From the NCBI GenBank assembly GCA_964034945.1, contig OZ035960.1, positions 74,994,585 to 75,058,584 on the forward strand: 64,000 nucleotides of DNA, written 5' to 3'. The first letter of the stretch is position 1; every line of letters starts with the position of its first letter. Below are positions 1 through 9,963 of the stretch, one piece after another. This DNA comes from Chrysopilus asiliformis. Taxonomy: Eukaryota; Arthropoda; Insecta; Diptera; Rhagionidae. Position numbers and translations under genes: made by a program. A model generated the notes under the pieces. The model had not been told where the DNA came from. It did no database searches and saw only the letters and a list, made by a program, of their open reading frames with translations.

Positions 1-329
1 TGAACAAAATTTTATTTAATTCAGAGTATAATGGATTGCCTATAAGTTTATGTTACGCTGATTTTTGCCTTTTCAAACCCCATTCCCACTACATGTCACG
101 CTTTTAAATGCTGGCCTAAAGAGTCCCACCACCGTACGTCAATTATTGGTCGAAGCCGAACTTCAGCCTTCTAATTTCTTGCCATTTCTAATTTCTTGGT
201 CAAAAATGCTCCAATAAATTCTGAATGTAGTGTCTTTTTAATCGGAACGAAATCTTATCGTGAAAATTTTCTGCAAAAACGAGGAGCACCAAACGAAAAG
301 GATACGTTTGGTGCTGATGGAAAAATTCA

Positions 330-452
330 ATTTTTTTATCATTCTAAAAACACTGGTGTAATTCATTTTTGTGTGTGATGACGGGATCTTGGTGTTACAA
401 ACGGTAAGGCAAATTTAATATACCCTTTGGTTTCACCATACGGCTATAAAAA
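330..452 (+). repeat. Interspersed TATACCC-ended repeat, truncated copy 1
   Basis: This stretch matches the right end of the repeat at 30551-31026 and, inverted, that at 34908-35430. The shared blocks include CACTGGTGTAATTCATTTTT, GATGACGGGATCTTGG and TATACCCTTTGGTTTCACC. The copies always end in a short motif that reads TATACCC on the opposite strand. No protein is encoded. I cannot assign it to a superfamily. Bases 1-329 before it hold nothing I recognise. Confidence 0.7.
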
Positions 453-2523
453 TTAAATTATATCGGATTCTTTCTTTACCGTGGCTGTGGGTGCTGCAAA
501 TCGTTCGCTACCAATTGTAGAACGTAAAGAAACGTTTTCGACCTTCGAAAACGCCAAAAAAAATATACATCGTCCCAATTATTTATTGTATTTCATTGTG
601 GCATATGGTAGATTCGGCGGTCAAATCGATAATTCATCACTCCTTGCCCATCACTCTCGATGTCGTCGAAATCACGAAATAAACCATCATCGCCAAAAAT
701 CAAATTCATTTTCTACATACACAAAAACCAATCACAGAATAATATAATCAAATCAATCAAAATCGACTACTCCAGTATTATATTATAGGTGAAGAAATAA
801 AATTGGCATAAATTCGAGTACTAACATCGCTAGACCCTCAATTTCGAGGGTCCAGGAAATAATGAGTACCAGCTAATACTCCGTACCAAAGTCGGTACTA
901 AGGCGCGCTAGTACTTGGTGAAGAAATGACTTGATACCAATTTGAGTACCAACTTTTGGTCTAATACCGGTAATAGCGTTAGTACTCGGTGAAGAAATCG
1001 GCCGTTAGACCGAAATAGTTTGGGCTAGGCTAATCTAGTTTATCCTGAAATCGAATATGTAAGATTTAAAGCATTCTATTGAATATGAGAATTATCGCGT
1101 TGATTTTTTAAAATACGTTTCGATTAAATTTTGATGTATGAGAAAGTTATGATATTCCAAACATTTTTATTCCTTGTATTTTTTTCGATACGAAAACCTT
1201 TTCTACTCTTTAGGGGAATCAAAAATGCAAATCTTTTTGACCGTTATTTTCTCTGGCTAAAATAAACATTCCTGTGAAATTTCATAGAAATCAACCAAAT
1301 AGTTTCAGAAAAATGGACGAAAAACCAAAAATTGCATAATTTTCGGAGCACCGAAAAAACACGAAAAAAGTAATTTCCAAAATATATAAAAATTCCCTTA
1401 AAACTTATTTGAAGGGCTCGGGGAGTCAACAAAATACATTGGCACATATTCATAGTCATTTTTCGAAATATTTCATTTATTATCAAACCATATTAAAAAT
1501 TCATATGGTCGAGAAATTCAAACAATACTACATGCCCTGCTATCCCCTTACAGAAAAAGTTTCACACAATTTTTGAGCGGGCCCTTAGGTATATGTTAGC
1601 ATTGGAGCTAAACTGAACTTTAGCCGAACAACCATAGAGAAACGGTTGACTGGTATGGCAAGGATATGAATTTAAAGCGATATGTTTAAGTTGCCTTCAC
1701 CTTGTTAGGGAGGCTTAAAACAGAAACTTCTGTGCCAAAAATGAAGGTTCTGCCTCAATTGGATAAAAATTTATTAAAAAAAAGGTTCACTAGTGATGGT
1801 AAAAGGGTAGTTCATCCTATTATTTTACATTTTCCGATCAATATGCAACCAGTTTTCAAGCGCGACAAATATAGGAGAAAGAGGGGCCGAAAAACCATTA
1901 TTCAATATAGGTTCCTCTACCCTATCATAGTAATTTAAAACTTTTCTCTTCGCAGTTTAATTTTACTCTCAAAAAGAAAACTTGATTTTTTTTTCATTTA
2001 TATTGGGCAATTGGTTGCTGAGAGATGGTAAAAATTAGACCATTCCTTCCCTCCTCCTCCATACAAATTGAAAACTTTTTCTTCTATTTTCTCAAAAACG
2101 ATGAGTCATATTGAAAAGTTTATTAAGGTAAAATCTGTTTAGAATATGATTTTACATAATTGTTCCACACATCAAACTCAAATCGAACCACTCCTTTCCC
2201 TCTCTCCTATATAAATGGATTTCTTTAAATAAACATTTTGTCTGTCATCAGAGTAATTGACGATTGGCCCCTGGCAATTGTAGCTTTTCTTATGTTTTTT
2301 GATCGAAATTGGTGAACTCCCTATTGGGACGTCCTTTATTGTTATTTTTGAGTTTTCTATACATTCTTTAATTTTGGTTTAACAGATTTCTTTATTTGCT
2401 TACGCTACTTATTTTTAACTATGAACTATGTTTGCATTTTAAGTGTTATTGCCAACAAAATGGCGTATGTATGCATATCTCATTTGTATGCATATCAGCA
2501 CTTTCACAGTTTTCAGCATTATT
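453..2523. other. No gene seen; AT-rich repeat remnants
   Basis: No credible coding region. The 11-mer GGTGAAGAAAT occurs at 788-798, 917-927 and 988-998, suggesting a small degenerate element around 770-1010. About 1980-2320 is a diverged relative of 12690-13100: both contain ACATTTTGTCTGTCATCA, GGCCCCTGGCAATT and AGCTTTTCTTATGTT. The same end is recognisable beside the TATACCC repeat near 35400, so these are probably pieces of one larger family. Confidence 0.5.
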
Positions 2524-2654
2524 TATGGTTTAGGTTAGGTTAGGTTGAGAAGACCGCGCGCGCCCAGGCGTGAGCACAGCGCTACACTCGGAGGCCTACA
2601 GGCCCATTGTGATGTCTTCGGTACTCATAAGACCTTTCATCAAACTAGCTGATC

Positions 2655-5600
2655 CTATTTGAACCAGCCCGACTTGTTGACGAAGCTCAGCATATCCTCG
2701 AGTGGGTGATTGCCAAGCTCCGTCAGGCCACTATAAAATCTGGCCCCAAGCGTCCCATATCGGCGTGCTTGTAGGGCTGGACATTCACAGAGTAAGTGTT
2801 TCACGGTCTCCGGCTCCTCCTCGTCACCACAACTGCGGCAAAAATCATTTGCGGCCGCGCCCCACCTTCTGGCCATAGCGCCAAGGGGGCAGTGCCCCGT
2901 GATTAAGCCTGTGAGTAGCCTTACGGAGGTCCTACTGAGTCTCAAAAGGGTGTCGGTTCTGTTCCTATTAAATCTAGGCCAGAGTGACCTTGTGATTACA
3001 CAATCGCTCCTTGTTTGCCAACGGATATTTATGTTGTTCACCCCTTTCCTATCGATTATACTTTTTGCGCATTCGATCGGCATTTCGACCGAGCGATCCG
3101 CGCTCTCCATAGCCATTTCGGTCCCTAGTTTTGCCAGCTCGTCAACTCTCTCATTGCCATATATGTTGCTGTGCCCGGGGACCCAGCAAAGTCTAACGGC
3201 ATGTTGGAGGCCGAGTTGATTGAGTGCTCTGCGGCAATTAGACACGGTCTTTGACTTGATCGTCGATGAATCCAGTGCCTTAATTGCCGCCTGACTGTCG
3301 ACGTAGATTGAAACCCTTGTTCTGGGTAGTTCTCTCGTCATTATCAAGCTTGCAGCCGCACTTATGGCGTAGACCTCAGCTTGAAAAACACTGCTCTCAT
3401 CAGGCAGTTTGTAGCTCCTTTGGAGGTCAAGGTTATCCGAGAACACTCCCGCCCCTGTGCCTTCTCCAGTCTTAGATCCATCCGTGTAAACCGAGACCTC
3501 TTGCTCGTCTATGACGCTGCCGAGATCCCAAAGTCTCCTTTCAGGAATCAAAACCGAGAAGTTCACATTCATAATCAGGTGAGGTATACAGTAATCCGTA
3601 GAGTCCGGGATACCCCATTCATCGCTTTTAAGGATGCTATTATGACCGAAGGTACTGTGCTTCCAGAGGCCGGACTCTCTGAGCCTTAGTGCACTCTTGG
3701 CAGCCGTACACCTCGTGTACTCATTCAGGGGAATGAGGTGCAGTAGAGCTTCTATTCCCGCTGTTGGTGTTGATCTAACAGCTCCTGTGATTCCTAGCGC
3801 CGCTAGTCTTTGTACTTTGTTAAGGGTTTGATATCGGCAGTTGACCCTCATGGTCGGCCACCAAACCAGACATCCGTAAGTGAGAATAGGTCTGATCACC
3901 GCTGTGTATAACCAATGGGTAATGCGCGGTGATGTGCCCCAATTCCTTCCAATCATTTTTTTACATGCGTAGAACGCACACAACGCTTTGTTCATCCTCT
4001 CTTCCGTATTCCTTTTCCAAGATAGTTTGGAGTCCAGAATTAGACCAAGGTATTTCGCCTCAGGAGAGAGACTGAGTTGGGTTGTTCCTATCCTTGGGAG
4101 TTGAAAGGTTGGTACCTTCCTTTTTCTTGTGAAGAGCACTAGTTCAGTTTTGGAGGGGTTAACCCCAAGACCATTGCGCTCCGCCCACTTTGTAATATCG
4201 CGTAATGCTGATTCCATGAGTTCGCTTAGTGTTGGGAGAAATTTTCCTGTTACTAAAACGACCACATCGTCAGCGTACGCAACAACTTCTATTCCTTTTT
4301 CTTGTAACGATAGGAGGATTTCGTTCAGAGCTAGATTCCACAAGAGTGGCGATAGGATCCCCCCCTGCGGTGTTCCCCTGTTAATCGCTCTCTTTACGTT
4401 ACTTATACCAATTGTGGCCGAGACTGTTCTGCTATTGAGCAACTGCTCTGTCCACTCATTTAGCATCTCGTCGACATTGTGTGCCCTAAGTGCATCCACT
4501 AAAGACCTTGTGTGTACGTTATTAAACGCACCTTCAATGTCCAGGAATGCTGCTAGGGCATACTCCTTGTGGTGGGCAGTTTCCTCTAGAGTTCGCACCA
4601 CCTTGTGCAGAGCTGTCTCTACAGACTTGCCTTTAGTGTAGGCATGTTGGGCCGTAGATATTGTGCTGCTGTCCAAGGAATTCTTAATACTAAGATCAAT
4701 AACTCTTTCTAGTGTTTTTAGTAAAAACGATGAAAGACTTATAGGTCGGAAGTCCTTTGGTTTAACGTGACAACGTTTCCCAGCCTTGGGGATGAATGCC
4801 ACACGAACTTCTCTCCAGCACTCCGGTATATACCTGGCTAGCAAGCAACCTCTAAAGAGTTTTATCAACCAAGATTTGATAAAAGGCAACGCGTGCTGAA
4901 GCATGGCCGGAATGATTCCGTCCGTGCCCGCTGCTTTATAGGGGCTGAAGGAGTGTATCGCCCACGCTACAGAACGTTCATTTATTATCTCATTTGCTAC
5001 CCGAAAGTCCCTATCCGTTATTTTTGGAGCATGATAACTACCATTGCTGCCTTGAAAATCCATAGGGAAATGGGTATCCATTAGGAGGTCCAGTGTTTCC
5101 TGGCTTGATTCAGTCGTGCTTCCATCTGGATTTTCCAAGAGCACCGGGGCCGATGGAGTCCTACTTAGGATCCTTCGGAGTCTGGCAGCATCTTGTGTAT
5201 CCTCGATTGAGCAACAGAAATCTTTCCACGATGTCCACTTGGCCCTCCTAATCTCTTTTTTATACTCATTGAAGCTGGCCTTGTAGTTGGTCCAAGCTTC
5301 CTCGCTCTTTGTAGACTTTGCCTTATTAAACAGTTTTCTAGTCTGTTCTCGCAGTTGCCGTAGATCTCCATTCCACCATGGGGTGGTCGAGCTTTTGGTA
5401 CTGCGTGTTACCGGACAGGAAGCGTTAAAGGCTTGGGTAAGTCTATGTTTAATTTTCCCTACCACTTTCTCAATGGAAGAAGCGGTGAGGGGTGTGGGTC
5501 CATGCGGACCAGCTGTCTCCCGCCTCATTTCCTCTGAGAATTTGTCCCAGTCAGTTCTCCTAGCATTCCTGTAGTGTTCAGGTACCTCCTTTGAGAAGTT

Positions 5601-6278
5601 AATACCGAAGAGTATCTTAGCATGATCCGAAAAGGAGTGCTTGGGCGATACTCTCCAATTGTCAACCCTCAAGTCTCGGTAGCTAGTCGCGAGTGTTATA
5701 TCGATTACCTCTTCTCTGCTCTTGTTAATGAATGTTGGTTTATTGCCTCGATTGCATATAACAAGATCCGAGTAGAGAATGTACTCAAATAAAGACTCAC
5801 CTCGTTCGTTGATGTTCGTGCTCCCCCATTGTGAGTGATGAGCGTTGGCATCACATCCCATCACTAGATTTAGGTGGCGGTCCCTGGCGAAACTTACCAA
5901 GCTGCGTACCTTGTTTGCCGGTGGATCCCTTTCCTCGTATGGCATGTAAATTGAAGCAATGATCAGAGATTGCTCTCTTCTCCGTTGCTCAATTAAGATT
6001 GCCGAGACATCTCCGCTGCAGAGGCTACCTAGAAAGAAAGCGTTAATATTTTTCTTGGCGACGATGCAGCTCCTTAATTTTTCATTTGTTTTACTATAAT
6101 GTAATACATACCCTTTAAGTGTTAGTCCAAGGATCTTGTTATTGCCGTCTAACCAGGGCTCCTGGACTAAAGCCACGTCAATATCATCTTCTGTCAGGGT
6201 AAGCATCAGATCCTCTGTCGCCGCCTGACAATGATGCAGATTAATCTGCACCACTGACAGCTGCTTCGAGTTCAACAT
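2655..6278 (-). CDS. LINE ORF2: endonuclease, reverse transcriptase, RNase H
   Basis: 1207 residues. The N-terminal apurinic-type endonuclease (about 1-225) shows QINLHHCQAA, the catalytic E40 in VQEPWLDG, D143/N145 in GCDANAHHSQWGS and SDH at 217-219; it would nick the target DNA. The reverse transcriptase (about 450-740) has FRPISLSSFLLKTLERV, the LDIEGAFNNV aspartate, GTPQGGILSPLLW and the YADD catalytic box at 668-671. RNase H follows, with D933 in VYTDGSK, then FQAEVYAI, YVDSQAAIKAL and WVPGHSNIYGNERVDELA. A Cys/His cluster of form CX2C...HX4C lies near the C-terminus (CRSCGDEEEPETVKHLLCEC). The start codon lies 38 bases inside the end of ORF1 in another frame, so ORF2 is probably translated by reinitiation or stop-start coupling. 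No stops or frameshifts. Confidence 0.92.
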   Translation of the reverse strand: MLNSKQLSVVQINLHHCQAATEDLMLTLTEDDIDVALVQEPWLDGNNKILGLTLKGYVLHYSKTNEKLRSCIVAKKNINAFFLGSLCSGDVSAILIEQRRREQSLIIASIYMPYEERDPPANKVRSLVSFARDRHLNLVMGCDANAHHSQWGSTNINERGESLFEYILYSDLVICNRGNKPTFINKSREEVIDITLATSYRDLRVDNWRVSPKHSFSDHAKILFGINFSKEVPEHYRNARRTDWDKFSEEMRRETAGPHGPTPLTASSIEKVVGKIKHRLTQAFNASCPVTRSTKSSTTPWWNGDLRQLREQTRKLFNKAKSTKSEEAWTNYKASFNEYKKEIRRAKWTSWKDFCCSIEDTQDAARLRRILSRTPSAPVLLENPDGSTTESSQETLDLLMDTHFPMDFQGSNGSYHAPKITDRDFRVANEIINERSVAWAIHSFSPYKAAGTDGIIPAMLQHALPFIKSWLIKLFRGCLLARYIPECWREVRVAFIPKAGKRCHVKPKDFRPISLSSFLLKTLERVIDLSIKNSLDSSTISTAQHAYTKGKSVETALHKVVRTLEETAHHKEYALAAFLDIEGAFNNVHTRSLVDALRAHNVDEMLNEWTEQLLNSRTVSATIGISNVKRAINRGTPQGGILSPLLWNLALNEILLSLQEKGIEVVAYADDVVVLVTGKFLPTLSELMESALRDITKWAERNGLGVNPSKTELVLFTRKRKVPTFQLPRIGTTQLSLSPEAKYLGLILDSKLSWKRNTEERMNKALCAFYACKKMIGRNWGTSPRITHWLYTAVIRPILTYGCLVWWPTMRVNCRYQTLNKVQRLAALGITGAVRSTPTAGIEALLHLIPLNEYTRCTAAKSALRLRESGLWKHSTFGHNSILKSDEWGIPDSTDYCIPHLIMNVNFSVLIPERRLWDLGSVIDEQEVSVYTDGSKTGEGTGAGVFSDNLDLQRSYKLPDESSVFQAEVYAISAAASLIMTRELPRTRVSIYVDSQAAIKALDSSTIKSKTVSNCRRALNQLGLQHAVRLCWVPGHSNIYGNERVDELAKLGTEMAMESADRSVEMPIECAKSIIDRKGVNNINIRWQTRSDCVITRSLWPRFNRNRTDTLLRLSRTSVRLLTGLITGHCPLGAMARRWGAAANDFCRSCGDEEEPETVKHLLCECPALQARRYGTLGARFYSGLTELGNHPLEDMLSFVNKSGWFK

Positions 6279-7692
6279 GATGACCCTCCAGCCTCACCCT
6301 GACTGTTCCCAGGCCAAAATGAATGGTCCCAGAAGACTTTGCAAGGGATAGGCTGGACTTTTGATCCAATAGAATCTGGTAGTCCTTGCCGTTACCCTTA
6401 GCCCCTTTGAGGGACTTCAAAATCTTCCAGTCTTTGACAGAGATTTCAGGGTTCTGCGCTTCCAATATTCTCAATATGGATTCATCCGGTAGTTCCGGTG
6501 GGGGAATCCACATCCAAGCTTTGGGTCTCAGCGGCAGTGCACTGCGTGGGATGACCTGTAGCTGGGCCCCTTCCCAAAGTTCTCCTATACTGGAGATGGT
6601 TTTGGAGAGGAAGCTCAAGGACTCCTCGCTGTCGCACATGACCACCTTGACCCCTTTAAGCCAGCCGGCCCCGTGGAAGGTGCATCCGACTGGAGGAATG
6701 CTTTTCTCGGGGTCCCCGGCTAGTGCTTCAAGTATTTTGGCTTCTATGAGTAGCCACCGATCGTATGTGATCTTACCATCAGGATCACTGTTGTCGACGA
6801 TGGCCACTTTAAGATGGTCGGGGGTGCCCACATCGGCAGTGCCTACGCTCGCAGATGTTCTCTGCTTTTTCGGCTCGTTGCCCGTTTCCTCCCCCTGAGA
6901 TCTCACCCTCTTGGTCTTAACCGAGCTCTTGCCTGTGCTGGCGTTAGCTCCCGTTGAGGTTGAGGGTCCGGCAGATGCCCTAGCTGTTGCAACCGCCTGT
7001 TGCTTGCTGGTATTGCCTCCTATTTTTCTACTAGCCGCGCTCCCCTCCTGCGCAGGGGGGTTTGCGGTTTTTATCAGCTTGCTCTTCGCTTCAAGAGACA
7101 GGCTGAGTGGCGGTTCACCCTCCGGTTTTGCAATCCTCGATTTCTCGAAGGATGCTACTACCTTCCGGTGCTTTGCCATCAGAGCCTTGTCTCTTGCGCT
7201 TAAGGCTGCGGGATCAGTTTTCTTCATCTTTTCCAGATACTTTCGCGAAGATTTGTAGAAGGCGTACTTCTTTCTTCCTGACGGTTCTGGATTCGCACTA
7301 CGAGAATCTTCCGAAGACTTGCCGGTCTCCAGTGCACTCTCAGTAGGCTTTGGTTTCGTACTACGAGAATCTTCCGAAGACTTAACGGTCTCCAGCGCAC
7401 TCTCAGTAGCACTGTACTTCACCTCTGATTGCTCCAGTTCCACTAGAGTGTCCAGGCTATCCAGAGAACTGCTAAGTTCCCGGAAATTTAGCGCACTCAG
7501 CGATATTGAAGACGTCAAAGATGAAGCCGGTGAAGGAAAGGGTTTAGGGGTGTCCCTATTACCCTGTATAGTTGGGGATTTTGGGGGGATGGAAGAAGAT
7601 GGAGTGGGATTTGGTGGATTAGGGGTGGAGGGGGTTGGGTTTAAGACATCACTACAAGAAGTATTGGTTTGAGGATTCATGTTTGGTCCCAC
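6241..7692 (-). CDS. LINE ORF1: nucleic-acid-binding (gag-like) protein
   Basis: 483 residues. The first 280 are low complexity: proline and serine rich, then basic, with a KKY/KSSRKYLEKMKK stretch. Residues 96-116 and 117-137 are two copies of a 21-residue unit starting TESALETxKSSEDSR. The C-terminal part, about 285-470, resembles the DUF4780 domain found in insect LINE ORF1 proteins; I recognise it from its general pattern (a GAGWLKG turn, IPRSALPLRP, and a GTVRVRLEG end). ORF1 proteins bind the element RNA and form the particle that carries it to the target. Its stop overlaps the start of ORF2 by 38 bases. Confidence 0.8.
   Translation of the reverse strand: MGPNMNPQTNTSCSDVLNPTPSTPNPPNPTPSSSIPPKSPTIQGNRDTPKPFPSPASSLTSSISLSALNFRELSSSLDSLDTLVELEQSEVKYSATESALETVKSSEDSRSTKPKPTESALETGKSSEDSRSANPEPSGRKKYAFYKSSRKYLEKMKKTDPAALSARDKALMAKHRKVVASFEKSRIAKPEGEPPLSLSLEAKSKLIKTANPPAQEGSAASRKIGGNTSKQQAVATARASAGPSTSTGANASTGKSSVKTKRVRSQGEETGNEPKKQRTSASVGTADVGTPDHLKVAIVDNSDPDGKITYDRWLLIEAKILEALAGDPEKSIPPVGCTFHGAGWLKGVKVVMCDSEESLSFLSKTISSIGELWEGAQLQVIPRSALPLRPKAWMWIPPPELPDESILRILEAQNPEISVKDWKILKSLKGAKGNGKDYQILLDQKSSLSLAKSSGTIHFGLGTVRVRLEGHHVELEAAVSGAD
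7282..7407 (-). repeat. 63-bp tandem duplication inside LINE ORF1
   Basis: Two in-frame 63-bp units encode the 21-residue TESALET repeat of ORF1. They differ at a few codons (VKSS/GKSS, STKPKP/SANPEP), so the duplication is not brand new. Being a multiple of three, it leaves the frame open. Confidence 0.8.
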
Positions 7693-7793
7693 GAGTAAGG
7701 CGAGAAGGGGAAGGTCCGCGCCCGCAGAGCTCCCTTACGGGCGTAAGGCTGATTAAAACAGGAGGTCGCCAGGTATGGTTTCTAAACCAAATA

Positions 7794-8050
7794 TCTGTAC
7801 CCCAGAGGTAAACTGTCGTAACTGACATTTTGCAAATTTTACAGGAGAGCCATTTAGTTCGGAATTGCAAACTTTTTATTGTGTATGATTTTCGGTAATT
7901 ATTTGAAACTTTTGTAGTTTATTTTATTTTAGGACATTGTTTAAACAAAATATTAGTTGACATAATATACACGTCCCCACAATGTAGTTACAACAATAAC
8001 CCCAAAATCGCGGTTTTGGCAGTTACGACAGTTTACCTCTGGGGTACAGA
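7794..8050. mobile_element. 257-bp MITE with 34-bp-class inverted ends and TA duplication
   Basis: The left end starts TCTGTACCCCAGAGGTAAAC and the right end is its exact reverse complement; symmetry runs over 7791-7824 against 8020-8053. Both ends are flanked by TA (7792-7793 and 8051-8052), which fits a Tc1/mariner-type mover. The interior has no coding capacity. Confidence 0.7.
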
Positions 8051-8053
8051 TAT

Positions 8054-9052
8054 AGTCTTTCTGCTTACGCGGTTTTCGGATATCATGGAACGTGTCCCCG
8101 ATTCTAATAAAGGAAAAAATCTCTTTTTTACACGGTTTTTACCCGAATTTCTGAGGAACGTATCTACCATGTAAGAAAAGAGTTCGGTGTATTCAGAATG
8201 TAATTTTGAAAAAAAATGTTCATATCTCAAAATTCAATCAGACTTCTGCTTTCAATTAAAAATAAGTTATAAATACAAAATTAGGATTTGTTCCATTTAA
8301 TATTTTTTGTATAGATAAAGTAATTTTCTTTTTAATTCCATCAATTCCACATTTGATAAGTCTAAAGAATAAATTGATTTCTAGAGAAAATCTTGAGGAA
8401 TTATAAAATGGTTCGACGTTGGGACAAAACGACAGTGAATTATGTAAGAGTACATGTTTAGGTAACCTAATAAATTGATGCACACCTTCACTTCATACCA
8501 CAGAAGAAAAAAAAATTAAAGAATTCTTTAACTACACTACAATATCAGTGCATTGCGGTTGCAATACATGTGTATAGTTCAAATATTTTGTACATTTGAT
8601 GATTTTAAATATTATTTGATGTATCCGGATATTTACCAGTTAGTAATTATAAGTGACGCTTGTTTAAAGAGGGTTATAAAATATCTATGGAATTCCAATA
8701 TTTCCCTGTGTCCGTTTGTGTTAAGTAATCTGAAATCAGAAAATTGATAAGTTATTTAAAGATCGTTTCCACATAGTTTTGACATTTTTCATCAGTTTGA
8801 AACTACCAAATAGAATTGGAAAAAATTATTTTTGCGTAGACTTGCTTCGTACATTTGCCTCTTTTAGTTACCTATCACACAAAAAGGTGGTAGCATGAGG
8901 AATTAAAAATAAAGATGGGGAGGGACATTTTAGGGCCCCAATTATCTTAAGGACGGGAAAGGAGTGACTACAAAAAGGACTCGAAAGCAGGACGTGATGT
9001 TTCCCACCCCTTTTCAGCAATCGTAAGGTGATACCAAATTAAAGTTATATCT
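8054..9052. other. No gene seen
   Basis: AT-rich sequence without a coding region, tandem repeat or recognisable element end. Confidence 0.5.
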
Positions 9053-9615
9053 GTTTTGTTTTAGCTTTGCCTTTATCAGTCGTGAAAGTTTTTTCTGTTA
9101 AACCTGAATTAGGTCCAGTGCAACTGTGGCACTGTGTTATCACCGTGAAGGTTCATGTTTGTTTCGGGCTCAGGGGAGTGACGAAGCCCTCGTCAGACAG
9201 AGTAGTGTCAACTCCTCCTGCTCTCTATTACAGAATTTGTTTTATTGGATGGATCATAGGAACTTACAAGAAGTTTATATATTCACCATCTGATTTAATT
9301 CGGCTTGTGCGAATTATTTTAGAAATCTCCGGCTCTAAAACAAAATAAAATAATTCGCACAAGCCGAATTAAATCAGATGGTGAATATATAAACTTCTTG
9401 TAAGTTCCTATGATCCATCCAATAAAACAATTTCTGTAATAGAGAGCAGGAGGAGTTGACACTACTCTGTCTGACGAGGGCTTCGTCACTCCCCTGAGTC
9501 CGAAACAAACATGAACCTTCATGGTGATAACACAGTGCCACAGTTGCACTGGACCTAATTCAGGTTTAACAGAAAAAACTTTCACGACTGATAAAGGCAA
9601 AGCTAAAACAAAACA
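9053..9615. repeat. Long hairpin: 268-bp inverted arms, 26-base loop
   Basis: 9053-9320 and 9347-9615 are inverted copies with only a handful of differences (for example ATCACCGTGAAGG against ATCACCATGAAGG, and GGGCTCAGGGG against GGACTCAGGGG). The loop is 9321-9346. A transcript would fold into a nearly perfect long double-stranded RNA, like the hairpin-RNA loci that feed siRNA pathways in insects. The open frames in each arm are not recognisable proteins, and the right-arm frame runs on into unique sequence to 9720. No target-site duplication was found. Confidence 0.85.
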
Positions 9616-9955
9616 AATGTTCATTTCATTTGAATCACAGTCGAAAACCATTCGCATTGTCAATGGAAAAATCCACAATAAAGTTATATCTTTTAAACAC
9701 CTCACTCTACAAGAACCCAAAAACTATGTATCCTGATAGAAAAAAATCAATTCATGCTATCGATGAGTCTACCAATTCCTATCGCCGCAATACCTTCTCT
9801 CCAAAAAAAAACCTATTCAGCCATTACGATTTGCTTACCTACCACGGAGAAAATCATAGCATATTCGTCAAAATCGCCATTTGCGAAAAATCTCCGAAAG
9901 ACAAAAAAAAATCAAAAGAGATTAAAAAACCGCTCAGCTGAGCCGCTCAGTGTTT
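9616..9955. other. No gene seen; flank of hairpin and hAT
   Basis: Sequence between the hairpin and the hAT element. It ends in a cluster of GCTCAG and GAGC motifs (CGCTCAGCTGAGCCGCTCAG, 9931-9950) that recurs at 12165-12300. Confidence 0.4.
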
Positions 9956-9963
9956 ACTGAATG

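Larger units (their letters stand above)
2532..7773 (-). mobile_element. Full-length LOA/I-like LINE (non-LTR retrotransposon)
   Basis: Minus-strand element with a short 5' UTR (7693-7773), ORF1, an overlapping ORF2, and a short 3' UTR ending in a repeated CCTAA-type tail (about 2532-2550). The 8-mer TATGGTTT occurs at 2524-2531 and again at 7774-7781 and is a good candidate target-site duplication. Both ORFs are uninterrupted, so the copy is probably young and may be able to move. RNase H after the reverse transcriptase, together with the R1/LOA-like start of the endonuclease, points to the LOA or I group; clade placement needs a tree. Confidence 0.85.

Noticed and set aside
481..747. 88-codon open frame near the left edge
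   Set aside because: It starts with GTG, has no recognisable motif and low-complexity composition.
2530..2548. Telomere made of TTAGG repeats
   Set aside because: Only about three units, at the exact 3' end of a LINE and inside its duplication; flies also lack TTAGG telomeres.
3381..5574. Plus-strand frames opposite LINE ORF2
   Set aside because: Antisense shadows; no motifs.
9067..9720. Two similar open frames on opposite strands
   Set aside because: They are the two arms of one hairpin; the protein resembles nothing I know and the reading is forced by the inverted repeat.
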